Assembly (NCBI RefSeq): GCF_000002235.5
Contig: NW_022145615.1
Span: 31,841,094-31,905,093, forward strand
DNA length: 64,000 nucleotides
Source: Strongylocentrotus purpuratus
Lineage: Eukaryota; Echinodermata; Echinoidea; Camarodonta; Strongylocentrotidae
Direction: 5' to 3'
The notes under the pieces were generated by a model. The model worked only from the letters and a program-made list of their open reading frames with translations. It did not search any database and was not told where the DNA came from. A program made the translations under genes and the position numbers. Position 1 is the first letter of the stretch, and each line of letters opens with the position of its first letter. Positions 27,901 to 37,600 of the stretch are shown here, in pieces.

Positions 27901-29995
27901 AAAGCTTTTATGTGACCAAAAGAATGCCTGAAAGTATGTCAAGTCACGTGACTCCACGGCGGTTAGTTTCTCTTGCCGTGATTTGTTTTTACTTCCTCAT
28001 TTTGATAACGAAACAAACACCCGAGTGATATCGAAACGCCTCTTGCTCGAGAACTCACTCGATCGGAACGTTTCGGGTGTTGTTCGGCTATTCGGGTTAC
28101 CTTCCACTTGTACAAAGCATGGAAAAGTGTTAGAATGATGCTCAATATTGCTTAATCCCTTTCACTCTATATTGAGAAGACATCGTTTCGGTTGTTCGCA
28201 TCGCCAATATGACGTACTTCACTACTATATACAGTGTATAATAAAGTTTAGTTCTTGCTCTGTCGTTAATCCGTATCCACTCCACTGGTCGCCATTATGC
28301 ATAGGTATCGGCCGGCCTTATATACTGTTACATGTATTACCTAAAAGCCGTGACCCGTGAAAACCCATTTTCTATAGCCTGTTTCGACAATGACTATTTG
28401 TTTTCTGAACTACCACGGTCATGCATTCAGCCTTGACAAGATGCAAATAATAATAACAATCATTATATGACTCAGATACATTTTACTTCCGTTCTTCGTG
28501 AATGTTGTTCTGATATTTTTCTATATTTCTATTTTACCCATGCTATAAACATGCATACCCATGCTATAAACATGCAGACCCATTCTTCTAACCAACTCTT
28601 CTAAACGATTCCAAATTATGCTCCTCTCTCTTTGCCTGTGTTTCTTCTGCTTCTATTTTATTCCTCTTCCTTTTCCCATTGTCTCCTTCCTCTCCTACCT
28701 TCATTCTCTTTCAACCCTCTCTTTTCCCATCTCTAAATCCCTACCTTCCTCGCCCCGCCCATTTTAATCTGAATGCGTTTTCTACATGCATGTGTTTTAC
28801 TAGATAATTGTTTCGATTTTCGTTTGCACTTTTTAAAGTTCCCCTCCCAAGAAAGATCGAGAAATACATGGTTATCCTTTCGAGTACAAATAGAATGGTA
28901 GGTACTGTATCTATCAGGAACTTTCAATCATAGTTTCAAGACTTCACTCCTTATCAATAACTGACTTCTTAACTTCCTTATTTTTTTCTTAAAATTCCCA
29001 TATTTTGTTCTCTTTAATATCTCTTACTCTTTTTCGGCAGTGCTGCTTTCGTAGTGCAAAAGAGCGGAAAATTCACTCTTATAGGAGTCTTAAAAAGGAT
29101 CGCTTCCTTATACATTCATTCCCAATTGTAGTAAATTCCACTCAAAATTAGTGGTTTGAATGAATCTTTTGAGAGTTGACCTACCCCGGTAGCACGGTAT
29201 ACTATTTGGCAGACCATAGTTGAAGCTGAACTTCAACTTTCATAGTACCAGCTCCTGGTCTGTTACCAAGCCGGAATGTGCCCGCCTCGTACAGCAGAGT
29301 GTCTATACCTCAGCGATTGCTAACACACTGATTCAAGTACTTGCAAATATTCTTTTGAAAAGCAACCCTCCTGATCATGTCAATAGACCATGGTATTTTT
29401 CTTCGCTCTCTTGTTATTACACGTACGACAATCTATAATATTACGAATCGTTATGGTTCACCGTCACTGAGCTATAAACTATACTTTGAATTGTCTATGA
29501 TTGCGACTCCCGATATATGCTATATACAGAGACATTCTTGAATGTACTGTCATATATACTCTCATCCTTCCGAATACTCTCTATAAAAAAAATCACGTTC
29601 TCATAATGTTAATTACATTCGATACATGAAGATTAACTTGTCCTCTTGCTTGTCACCCTGCTCTAAAGAAATATGATATACGATTTACTTCACTTTTACA
29701 AAGTTAACGTTATTTCAATATGTATAACATGGAGCAATCTGCAAACAAAATACAGATTATAAATCGAGATATGAAATGACAGAATACAACATTGGATCAC
29801 TGAATACTATCGTCACCGTAGTAACTTATAGTTTGGCACAGGTTTAGTTTAATGATATGGATACTATGCGGTAAGATTAATATGCAGTGATTATACCTAT
29901 ATACATAATTAATTTGACAACATACCTGAGCATAATGCGATCATACACAGCAGCAATCCCACGCAAATGGGTCCCCGTAGATCACGAGGAGTCAT
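45..29995 (-). CDS. Duox: Dual oxidase gene A (complete except the last exon)
   Basis: This gene encodes a dual oxidase, a plasma-membrane enzyme that passes electrons from cytosolic NADPH through FAD and two hemes to oxygen and releases H2O2 outside the cell under Ca2+ control. Thirty-two coding exons total 5049 nt (1683 codons), and each junction has AG/GT sites and a matching phase. The order is signal peptide, Thr-rich segment, peroxidase-like domain, helix 1, linker, EF-hands, NOX core. The start ATG at 29995 has in-frame TGA and TAG four codons upstream and an A at -3. The final exon (the CGP motif and C-terminus seen in gene B at 34687-34812) must lie left of the window, giving about 1,725 residues. 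This is longer than vertebrate DUOX (about 1,550), mainly because of the N-terminal extension. It could be the orthologue of sea urchin Udx1, but so could gene B. Confidence 0.96.
274..489. repeat. Two dispersed units related to the 61-bp repeat
   Basis: TATGTCTCTCCATTAAGACA followed by CTCAGCGTCAAT occurs near 278 and again near 446 in the intron between gene A exons 31 and 32. The same core is amplified at 4440-4862. Confidence 0.7.
737..923. mobile_element. TTAA-flanked MITE, family 1, copy 1
   Basis: A 187-bp element is bounded by TTAA at 733-736 and 924-927, with ends AGC... and ...CAGTGGGGCT. It contains the family core (GAGGTCACTGACAGGTGGCTA, trimmed; CTATATAGAGGG; GTAGCTACAAGTAG). 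The left terminal repeat is partly eroded. TTAA target duplication and absence of coding sequence point to a non-autonomous piggyBac-like element. Confidence 0.8.
2887..5870 (-). CDS. Duox: Gene A exons 24-28: cytosolic loop and heme-binding membrane core
   Basis: Exons are 5750-5870, 5023-5273, 4013-4243, 3521-3664 and 2887-3168. Exon 24 and the start of exon 25 form a Gly/Lys/Arg-rich cytosolic loop ([29 protein letters not shown]) that is poorly conserved. The ferric-reductase helices follow, starting [20 protein letters not shown]. Four His residues have the spacing expected for the two NOX hemes: His1305/His1319 (14 apart) and His1398/His1411 (13 apart). The conserved [13 protein letters not shown] loop and the FTH / FLHGS motifs are present. 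The exon 24 donor is GTGCGT, weaker than its neighbours, but the joined frame (YK then DRDQ) is clean. Confidence 0.95.
4440..4862. repeat. 61-bp minisatellite in gene A intron 25
   Basis: About seven copies of a unit of roughly 61 bp contain TATGTCTCTCCATTTAGACA and a short palindrome CCATTACAATGG. The last copy is diverged. Single related units occur at 274-320 and 441-489, suggesting that the array grew from a dispersed sequence. Confidence 0.9.
5519..5553. repeat. Perfect palindrome in gene A intron 24
   Basis: TATTTGATCAATAATAG is followed directly by its complement ACTATTATTGATCAAATA, giving 17-bp arms with almost no loop. Confidence 0.85.
6325..7472 (-). CDS. Duox: Gene A exons 21-23: EF-hand pair and third EF-like segment
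   Basis: Exons are 7250-7472, 6783-6876 and 6325-6500. Two canonical calcium loops are visible: [12 protein letters not shown] at residues 1004-1015 and [12 protein letters not shown] at 1040-1051, both with acidic residues at positions 1, 3 and 12 and Gly at 6. Exon 23 encodes a helical segment ([18 protein letters not shown]) that resembles a degenerate third EF-hand, as in other DUOX and calcineurin-B-like proteins. Known role: Ca2+ binding here switches on electron transfer. In a fertilization-burst oxidase this would link the cytosolic Ca2+ wave to H2O2 release. Confidence 0.95.
7950..10054 (-). CDS. Duox: Gene A exons 17-20: first membrane helix and cytosolic linker
   Basis: Exons are 9896-10054, 9347-9466, 8838-8971 and 7950-8213. 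Exon 17 opens with the DDPC motif that ends the ectodomain, carries an NRT sequon, and leads into [19 protein letters not shown]. With exon 18 this makes one hydrophobic helix (about residues 766-787) followed by basic cytosolic sequence. Exons 19 and 20 encode the pleckstrin-like linker typical of DUOX ([24 protein letters not shown]), ending [12 protein letters not shown]. The intron between exons 19 and 20 lies after codon HYTK in phase 0, 62 nt upstream of the position used by gene B. Confidence 0.94.
8625..8705 (-). mobile_element. SINE tail fragment
   Basis: Read on the minus strand, GTAGAGCGCTTAGAGACTT ... GGCGCTATATAAGCAC then a TTTATTTATT run matches the tail of the SINE at 58745-59046. 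Only the last 80 bp or so is present. Confidence 0.7.
10448..20027 (-). CDS. Duox: Gene A exons 5-16: peroxidase-like ectodomain
   Basis: Exons are 19932-20027, 19350-19511, 18419-18603, 17748-17973, 16872-17035, 16113-16188, 15654-15750, 14817-14943, 13671-13767, 12848-13041, 11108-11286 and 10448-10566. They encode residues 152-725 and match DUOX ectodomains along their length, from [15 protein letters not shown] to the [13 protein letters not shown] and [10 protein letters not shown] motifs. Family knowledge from animal heme peroxidases: a distal Gln/His pair, an Arg-x-x-Glu and a proximal His in a RFGH motif hold and activate heme. Here the distal His position is Glu243, Arg380 and Glu383 are present, and His477 of RFGHT is present. 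The domain therefore keeps more heme-pocket residues than human DUOX, but lacks the distal His, so classical peroxidase activity is uncertain. Confidence 0.95.
10735..11035. repeat. GA-rich simple repeats
   Basis: Long purine-rich runs (AGAGAG, GGAGGG) with an internal duplicated block (AGAGTGGTGG.TGTGGGAAACAGA) fill most of the intron between gene A exons 15 and 16. No gene is seen; an apparent Ser/Leu/Pro ORF here is a repeat artefact. Confidence 0.9.
11710..12358. mobile_element. Terminal-inverted-repeat element, about 650 bp
   Basis: GTGACCAAAGTTCGCG at 11722-11737 is matched by its reverse complement at 12333-12348, with weaker similarity extending outward to about 35 bp. A second direct copy of GTGACCAAAGTTCGC lies at 11739-11753. 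There is no coding sequence. It lies in the intron between gene A exons 14 and 15. Confidence 0.8.
12354..12510. mobile_element. Foldback hairpin element, about 157 bp
   Basis: Two arms of about 70 bp are nearly complementary: AGTGCGAATATTTTCATGAG and TTGAAAGATTAAC on the left pair with ATTCGCACCATTGAACG and GTTAATCTTTCAA on the right. It directly abuts the TIR element at 11710-12358. Confidence 0.8.
12505..12798. mobile_element. Short inverted-end element next to the hairpin
   Basis: TATACAACATCG..GGAGATCC at the left resembles the complement of GGATCCACGTAGGTGTTGTATA at the right (12776-12797). It contains a direct repeat ATATAACCAAAAATGCA. Its end overlaps the arm of the hairpin at 12354-12510, so limits are uncertain. 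Confidence 0.55.
18030..18173. mobile_element. MITE with TTTCACAAA ends, copy 1
   Basis: The 144-bp element begins CCCGTTTCACAAAGCC and ends GTTTTGTGAAACACCCC. The interior (CAATGACAAATGACAAATAT, GCTGATAACCAATCAGAAGC) is the reverse complement of the copy at 56084-56227. It lies in the intron between gene A exons 7 and 8. Confidence 0.85.
18985..19255. repeat. ATT/ATC trinucleotide microsatellite
   Basis: This is a degenerate TTATCATTATT array in the intron after gene A exon 6, about 100 bp from the donor. It yields Ile/Met-rich false ORFs on both strands. A TA dinucleotide run lies at 18870-18906. Confidence 0.9.
20592..22161. mobile_element. TTAA-flanked foldback element, family 3, split by a LINE
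   Basis: Long inverted arms of roughly 200 bp (20592-20797 and 21969-22161) begin TTAAAGGGCAAGTCCACTC and end GGACTTGAGCTTTAA. Matching blocks include CAGACAAACCAATCAAAAAA with its complement and ATCGGATAACTAATAAG with its complement. Between the arms lies about 1.17 kb containing a LINE 3' end, so the LINE landed inside a hairpin-like element. Confidence 0.85.
20836..21620 (+). mobile_element. LINE 3' fragment with end of reverse transcriptase ORF
   Basis: Plus-strand sequence encodes [19 protein letters not shown] and, after a one-base frame change, [16 protein letters not shown] ending YLIARY stop near 21050. This is the typical C-terminus of LINE reverse transcriptases (NTRxA ... GPKxWNSLP). 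The following 570 bp is non-coding and ends in AATAAATAC-type tail repeats near 21620. It is 5'-truncated and dead. Confidence 0.8.
22217..29995 (-). CDS. Duox: Gene A exons 1-4: signal peptide and Thr-rich stalk
   Basis: Exons are 29926-29995, 26855-27010, 24597-24719 and 22217-22321, all joined in phase 1. Residues 1-24 form a signal peptide with a Leu/Cys/Met-rich hydrophobic core ending near ALCS. Residues 25 to about 150 are rich in Thr, Ala and Pro, with a run of TNATTPA heptads in exon 2, a duplicated MMTEVT motif in exon 3 and [19 protein letters not shown] sequence in exon 4. Repeated N-A-T sequons suggest heavy N- and O-glycosylation, that is, a mucin-like stalk on the outer face before the peroxidase domain. 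Vertebrate DUOX has no comparable segment. The exons are small and widely spaced, so exon 3 and exon 4 limits rest on consensus splice sites and phase rather than homology. Confidence 0.85.
22385..22451. repeat. Inverted repeat with 16-bp perfect arms
   Basis: GAAGTGACGGTAGTGA and TCACTACCGTCACTTC are separated by 35 bp, about 65 bp upstream of the acceptor of gene A exon 4. It is probably a small foldback element. Confidence 0.8.
24138..24202. repeat. Inverted repeat GGGGACGTTACATCC
   Basis: The arms are GGGGACGTTACATCC and GGATGTAACGGCCCC with one mismatch and a 35-bp GC-rich loop, in the intron after gene A exon 3. Confidence 0.7.
25345..26305. repeat. Tandem segmental duplication in gene A intron 2
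   Basis: A unit of about 367 bp (25345-25711) is repeated directly at 25716-26305. The long block from TTGACTTTGCCCTTCACC through GCGTGTATTGAGAGCCAGA is almost identical in both. The second unit is longer because it holds a MITE (25807-26005) and a 25-bp extra near 26250. A related fragment occurs near 32215-32250. Confidence 0.9.
25807..26005. mobile_element. TTAA-flanked MITE, family 1, copy 2
   Basis: A 199-bp element has TTAA at 25803-25806 and 26006-26009 and imperfect terminal inverted repeats AGCCCCTCCGCACTA / TAGTGCAGTGGGGCC. It is inserted in the second unit of a local duplication. The first unit (near 25431) preserves the empty site CATTAAAATGAC, which proves a TTAA duplication on insertion. 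Confidence 0.9.
26910..26995 (-). repeat. 21-bp coding minisatellite in gene A exon 2
   Basis: Four near-identical 21-bp units encode the heptapeptide TNATTPA on the minus strand. Differences between units are mainly silent or single-base (for example GCG/GCA for Ala), so the repeat is recent or homogenised. Each unit carries an N-A-T glycosylation sequon. Copy number changes would keep frame. Confidence 0.9.
27241..27382. mobile_element. Foldback MITE, 142 bp
   Basis: CCAGGGCCGCATCTTATAAA at the left is the imperfect complement of TTTATAAGACGGGGCCCAGG at the right, with pairing extending about 36 bp through GATTGAT. It is flanked by TA. It lies in the intron between gene A exons 1 and 2. 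Confidence 0.8.
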
Positions 29996-32900
29996 GATCA
30001 AACGTTCCTATCACCGACTTTTTGTTGAACCTTGCCTTAGGACTATGTCGGGAAGAGACGCGAAGTACAGATCAAAATGTCGGCGTCAGAAAATGAACGC
30101 CACGAATCTTCACACAAAATACAGCGTCGATTCAATAGCACTGCGGGACCAAACTAAAACCAGTTTGATCACTTTGTAGCGCTGAGAAAATATTCACTCT
30201 ATATTCTACCCAGTTAATAACACTCAATTCAATACCATTTGACTCTCTCAACAAGCTCTCCCTCTTTCACAGTTGAGCAACCATATGCTAATTAGCCTTA
30301 CATACCAGACAATCGCACGGTGAACAGACTCAGGCCACGCCTTTCATGAATATTCAAAGAAGGTGGTTTTGCAAAGTACAGGACCGGATCACCGCTATAC
30401 TTACTTATCAATGCGCTAGGGTAAAGCGGTCCTCTTTATTTCCTTTTTGGACGAGTAACTTCCGTAAAGGTCATTTAAATGAGATCGCAGTTGAATCCTG
30501 GTTTGATGGAATTACTAAAAACCTATTGGGTTAACTCTTTATGTGTCATAAAGCAACAGAAAGCATAGAAAAATAACTAGGCCTGCACCAAATGTACAAT
30601 ATATTAAAAGTATACGGGAGCGAGAATAATAACATTATCTGGACGCTTGATTTGTTTAAATAACTTTTGTTGTGCAGTTATATTAAAACCATTACTGACC
30701 AACTTATCGTCATCCATATACTTCTACCCTTTCGAGGTGGATATTACCATCAAATTATGTTTTATTTCAAAAAGACTCGCAGCCTGTTTTTTCTTTAAAT
30801 TTCTACATAGCAGTCAGTTTCTCGATAAGCATGTACCGCTTTCCAAATAAATATCTTCATATGTTTGCACAGATAATCAAAATGTCTTGTCAGTCAGAAA
30901 TCACACAAGTCTATATACCCTAGTGCTCTTAAAAACTTAAAAGGCGAAAAGTGTATTATGTCCACTGTCTGCAAATACATGTATTTAACAAAATTTTAAT
31001 GCGCACAATTATTAAAAAGGAGAAGCATCCACTCCCCATTCCGGTTAATTTAATTTAATTTTCCGTTTTAAAACAAATGTTATACTATTTCTTACGTTAC
31101 GATAATTATTTTATCTGAGCCCTTCTTCAGTCGTGTTATTTGGCTTTCTAAAACTGTCGGTGCCCCCACCCCGCCCCCACCCACGTCGATCATGAGTCAT
31201 CTGAACTGCCAGATTGCGTAATGAGTGGGGTACATGAACGGGAAAATCCCCTTTGTATTGTGTCTCGCTCACTTTGAGGCACATCCACGTCTTTATTCTT
31301 TATTCGTTTTCCCCCAGACATGTTCCCTGTCTTGTCTTGTCTTTCCGTCGCTGCCCACAATCAAATCAATAGTTGGTTATTACGGCACGTTGAGATGTAG
31401 GTTAGTGTCCTGCATGTCTTGTACAATCTTCCTTTTTTGTTGCTTTATAGGAACCCTTTGGAAGCCATTCCTAACCTCTCCAAGTAAATTATATATTAAA
31501 GATGGCCGCAAACAAGAGGGCGGGGGGGGGGGGGCTGCTCATTCTTTTACATTCATATTATGTTGATTGCACTACATAAATGTGACAGAGGTTATACACA
31601 AGAAAAGGCGAAGGAAGCGAGTGTTCGTGTAGCTTAAACTTCAAGCTAAACTTCAAGCTAAACTTCAAGCTAAACTTCAGGCAATTCCCCATTCCTATAT
31701 GTCATTTAAATCAGGACTAGATATATATCCCTTCAGTATGTACACTCTAAAAACATGATGATTTAACATTTTAGTTTTTAACTGTAGTTGTTGAAATCAG
31801 TATCTTGCATAATTCACGAGCTTATCGATTAGAGTCAATTTTTTTTTTAAGGAAACCTCTGTGTTTTTCTTCCAGTTTTTCACATACATTAAAATGAGTT
31901 TTGATTTTCATTCTGGGATATAATTGCAAGAGTAGATTGTGAGATTAAGGATTAAATTGTTAGAGTGAAGCTAAAGGCTTTAACATACTTTAAATATTTG
32001 GAGCCAGAGGAAGAGCTCTGGAGACTGAGCCAACACCACTTCTGGCAATGAACAGACAGTGGTATCTGACACAGAGGATTATTGTCATAAAAGTGGGATT
32101 TTCCACACTGCATGTAGGAAATGGAGGTGAAATGACGATAACCCTTCCTAGTGCACGCATGATTTCTTCTTTTTAGAGCCAGAAGGACGTTAACACGTAT
32201 TATTAAACTGAAGATTAAAGCCCTTCCGACTCTCAACAGAGTACTGTTATCTATAAGGATATAACATAATAGCTGCTCGGCGGCTATCAATTTATATCAG
32301 GCCTACCATTCAATCTATACTCGTGTTCAAGGATGAAACAGTACAGAAATAGGTTAAAACACGATGAATGTAGGTTAAGTTTGTACTTCTTCTCTAAAAC
32401 GAATGGCTCTTTATTTTAAACAATCTTTTGGCGACACATACACACACGTTAATTGGTAAAAAAAACTGGAATAAACTCAATGCATGTCCTAACACGTTCA
32501 TGTATTTCGATTATGCTTTGCGCTCATAAAGTTAAACTTCCATATTCCAACACTTCTCCCGATAAACATAGCAAATATTTGCACTACGTTAATGATAAAT
32601 TTAATCTAATGACACAGTCATAAGATATACAGCAATAAAGCAAATATTGAGCTAAATCATTCCCCAAAACAAATTTATACATACATAAGAAGGACAAAGA
32701 TAAAAAAGAATCGTGTAAATAACGATAGCAATTTAAGACCGAGTTTTAATATCCGCTATGTAAATGCACTAAGGAGCAAAAAGCAAATTTGTGTTCCAAC
32801 CGGATCATAGATTATTTACACATATCCAACATTCCTCGTGTCGAATATTCATCCATTAGTAATTCTTCGCAGAAACCAAAAAATAAACACTTTAAAGATG

Positions 32901-34686
32901 TCAAAATTCTATAAACACTGAATAGTTAAAAGCTCTGCACATTATTTGTACCTAATCACACTTTCAACGTATATAAGCATGTTGTGTTGGATCTCTTATG
33001 TCCAACACGGCATATAATAGGTTATGGAATTCCTTCTAGATTTATAATTATAGGTAAAACATATATGTCATTTATATAAATATTGTATTTCCAATTTATT
33101 TCTACGCTTTTCATTGTACATGTATCATGTTAGTTCCGATGTTTTGGATGTTCTAATTGTATTTAAATAACGAAACTTATATTGTTTGATTTTTTTGTAC
33201 AATTCAAACTGAACTTAGAAATAAAAAAATTGAAAGACTTCATTCATCACCACAAATATTAATGTTTGATAAGAAACGTATTTGCTTTACAAACAGTGAT
33301 ATCTAATGTATAATAACCAACGAGCATCTATAACCGTGGTGACATACTTGCAGCGAATTTAAGAACTTATGAAATGTTTTTATTACAATTACAAATATTC
33401 AAATATATAGCAGCAGTTATTAGTCAATATCTGCTTGAACTCGATACGTACTCTTATCTATTAAATGTACATTTTTCATAAATGAACTATTACATGTGAT
33501 GAATACCCCTCAAAACTTTTTGTTTATTCTTTGCTTTCGTAATCTGGGTATTGTTTTTGAGACACGGTCACTATACTGACATTATTCCGACGATGTATGT
33601 AACCCTGGCAAAATAACGATGCATCCAAATGATTTTGGGATGTGAAGAAAGGAATAACAATTAAATTTAGGAATGAGATATTGGTTTCATTTAATAACAT
33701 TCTGCGCTTTAGCTGTTGAGGCGTACCCATACCGATTTTCAGGAGAAAGGAACGGAAACGAAGGTTAAGTAATCTAGCATGTCTAGCATCATCTAGAATT
33801 TCACAATCATCAAATTGCAGTATTTTTTTTTATAATCATCTCAAGTTTTGTGTATATTTATCAATTATCACTAAATACAACTCTTGAATAAACATTAGTA
33901 CTTCGACATATCATTATTACATTTCAAATGACTGACGTAAATTATGTACATTTGTATACAATATATGCAATATATGTACACTCCAGTGAAACTGTGAAAG
34001 GTGAAGGAAGACGTCACACTGTAATTAAATTGGATAACTAGCGCCATCTCTAGCGGTTGTGACGTTCTAAACTGGACATACAATGTGCTCGCTGATCCAG
34101 TACTGCATTGATATGGCCTCGTTAAAGATTTTTGCTTTAATGTGTTCAATGAACCGATAAGGCATTTCATTTAGATGTAGGTAAGCACCAATCTCTATAA
34201 CATCAATATAAGGGACTAGAAGAGGTATCGCAAGACCATTTTGAATGGGAAACGTTGGGTGTTTCATCATAATTATGTGCCAACAGATTAGGCATCAATT
34301 TTCAAACAAATCCTCCAAAGTTATGTAATATAAACCAACATTTACATATTAAGCCTTGAAAATGTATAGATTAACTGATTTTTGTTTTAAAAATAGGCTG
34401 TGACCTACGTACGCCTCAGCCCTTCCCCCACCATGTGTCCATAGCGACCCCTGTGAGAACATTAATAAATAGGGCAAAGTTAGTCTTTTTCACCGCCACC
34501 CCCGTCCCCCCTCTCTCTCTGTCTCTCTCTCTCTGTCTCTTTGTGTCTCTCTCTCCCCCTCTCTATCTTTCTTCAAATCATCATCGTGAGCTTCTGATCG
34601 TCCTGAACACTGCACTTCATCAAGCGACAGTCCTGCTGTACAAGCCAAGATTATCAAACGAAGTCGATGACGAACTCGATAACGCT
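29996..34686. other. Intergenic spacer between the two Duox genes
   Basis: This spacer must contain the 3' untranslated region of gene B and the promoter and 5' untranslated region of gene A. I see no conserved coding exon on either strand and no DUOXA-like membrane protein. It holds a GA/CT-rich stretch (34501-34565), a short 12-13 bp tandem repeat (31632-31680), a G-run (31520-31533) and AT-rich unique-looking sequence. No convincing TATA box or CpG island is evident next to the gene A start. Confidence 0.6.
31632..31680. repeat. Short tandem repeat in the spacer
   Basis: About four copies of CTAAACTTCAAG lie between the two genes. Confidence 0.8.
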
Positions 34687-37600
34687 TTAAAATGTTTCGT
34701 TGTGGAGCTCGAAGATGATGCCGGCATTCTCTTTCCTGATCTCGGCGACGGAGACCCCGAGAGCTTTGTTGATACCAAGAGGGCCGCAACTGAAGATACC
34801 GAATTTCTTCACCTGAATCATAAGGCGATAATAGACAAAGTTATGCAATATTGAACTGAAACACAGTGTTATACACAACATAATCAAATGGGGTGAATAA
34901 ACCACTGCCAATTACAAAATTCAATTTTTAAAATGCAAAGTGACTTGAATTTTGTTAATAATTAATATTTTGCCAGCATACTTCTGGGAAAGTTTTCAAT
35001 TATAATTTAATACAACATTTTGGGCCTTTTACAAGTTTCGAGCGCCCTTTAATACACACGTCCTGTTCAAACTGTTTTCCATCGACCTAATGAAGGAAAT
35101 GTTATGATATATATATATATATATACCTCGGTGTGATTCTGGCGGATGGACTCCAGCATGGTGTAGAATTCTGGCCTGCCAAAATGAGTTACTGATCGGA
35201 GACCAGTAAACAGAGATCGACTCGAAACTTTGTAGAAGTTTTGCTCACAGATGTACTGAAATGATGCAAAATGATGCGAATTTATTGAATGTATGCATGT
35301 TAAATATTAAATATTGAATTTAAAACTTGTAGATGACTTTGCTTTCTGGGGAAGGAAATTTAGAAAAGTGGAGTTTGACATCAAAGCGAAAAGGAACTTT
35401 ATATCTTGTCATCCATCCTGTCATCCTTTCAGTACCAATTGCCTCATATTTATAATTAAAAAAACATAACGATCTATTATTCAGAAGTATTATATTTCAA
35501 TCAATTAATTGGATTATATTCCATAGGAAACAAATACGTTTGCACAAGTATATATTTGTAATATTGATTTGAATTGGACGAGTCATCATTTCTAATTCGG
35601 GCAACATGTGGACGTGCAAAAAAGCATTCAGTGAAACTATATGTAACCAAAAGGCTTATTCTTGAAAAGTCTTTCAATTTCACTTTCTATTTCTTACTTT
35701 GCAAATGTCGACATGGGAGGATCGAATAGAGGGGAAATCACCTCTCAGATTGAACTATTCTCCATGCCCAAGTAATCATTGATTACGCCATATTATAATT
35801 GACAAATAATGTATTATGATTTTAGAAGAAGAGAAAAAAGGGGGAAAATAGTAGCTCTTCCACTTAAAGATAAACTTGAGTTCTAGTAAATAAAGAAGAT
35901 AAATTCTCAGAGAATCCAACGAAACAAACACTGAATGTACAAGATTACAACTTAGTGACATGTGCCAAACAATTTTGATAGAAAATGTATAGTGGCTGAG
36001 TAATGAGCATATAAAGATAAGAAAATCCGGGTAATTAGGCCTGATGCCATGTGCTTAAAGATAAACTTGAGTACTGGTAATGCGATTGCATTGTGAAAGA
36101 AAAGGTGTGGAATGGATCAGAAAAGTTGATCATATAGCATGTAAGTAAAGGTGTGTAATGCAAGGTTCTAGAGTCATCAAAGTCATCATAAATTTGGCAG
36201 AGTCTTGGTAAAGTAACAATCACTTATACAGATAGATGTATATGGGACAACACACATGGTGTCAGGGCTAGTACTACCCTGATTTCCTTATCTTTCTATG
36301 CTCATTACTCAGCCAGTATACATTTTCTTCCAAAATTGTTTGGCACATGACATTTATTTGTAATCTTGAACATTCAGTGTAAGTTTCGTTAGATTCTGTG
36401 AAAATTCATTTTCTTTTTTTACCAGAACTCAAGTTTATCTTTAACACAGGTCACTATGTGCAAATGAGAGTTGTGGTTTTTTCGAAGATGATACCCAGTA
36501 AGATTTCTTGCGTTGGTTTTTATTTAATTGGTTCAAAAAAACAATCTGCTGCAGGATAAACAATCCACAATAAATCATAGCAATTTTTCTCAAAACACGA
36601 TTCCCATGCCAGGGCTCAAGATTAGCTTTAAACTATGATCAGTAATTACATGAATATGTAAATAGATATGATCGCAAAGACGGTCGAGAAATCTTTCTTG
36701 GGTCATTCCATTATCCTTTTCTGTCACCTCTTGAAATGTAAGGTTTTACGGTGTTACGTCACGTAATCCGAATAAAATTTTATTTTCCATGGCATGCATG
36801 TATAAAGGCAATATCGTATTGAAAATCTGATTTCTTGAAAGTCGTTGCTATCGTGTTATACAGTCAAACCTGCTTTAGTGACCACCTGTCTACAAATACC
36901 ACCCGTCTACAACAAACACATTTTTTGTTTCCTTGAAAATGGTTTCTCATTGAAACATGTACTAAAGGAACCTGTCTACAAAGACCACCCGTCTACAAAG
37001 ACCACCTGTCTACAACAAGCACATTTTTTGTTTCCCTTGAAAATGGTTTCTCATTGAAACATGCACTGAAGGAACCTGTCTACAAAGACCGCCCGTCTAC
37101 AAAGACCCCTTTTTGTGTTTTCCTTGGGCGGTCGCTATAGACAGGTTTGACTGTATATATATATGAGCCACTACTCACCAGCATTGTAGTACGGAGATCG
37201 AATTCCTGGAAGAACTGTGTGATGAAGATATGGACTGATACCATGTCATTCGTATCATGGTCTTCGACATCCTTGATGATCTCAGTTAGCCATTCAAAGT
37301 GTTTCTGAGTACGAGTTACCCACACAAAATACACCTGTTTAAAAGGATTGGGAGAGATAGATAAACAAAAATGATTTGTGTTTTTTTATACTGAAGCCTT
37401 GAAACTCAGATGTTGACAGGAGGGCATTCATTTTCATGAGGCATTGGGGCCTCAGTGTGTAGAGAGCTTCTTAAAAATTCAAAGCTCACATAATTATAAC
37501 AGAGGCAAACCATAATGCACTAAAAAAAATTAAAGTAACCCCCTCCCCCTCCCTCGCTCATCCATGTAGTAGTTGAAAAGAGGGATGGTTGTACCCGAGT

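Noticed and set aside
28000-28110. Possible inverted repeat with AACACCCGA / CGGGTGTTG
   Set aside because: Pairing is limited to short blocks with no clear target duplication or second copy, so it is not reported as an element.
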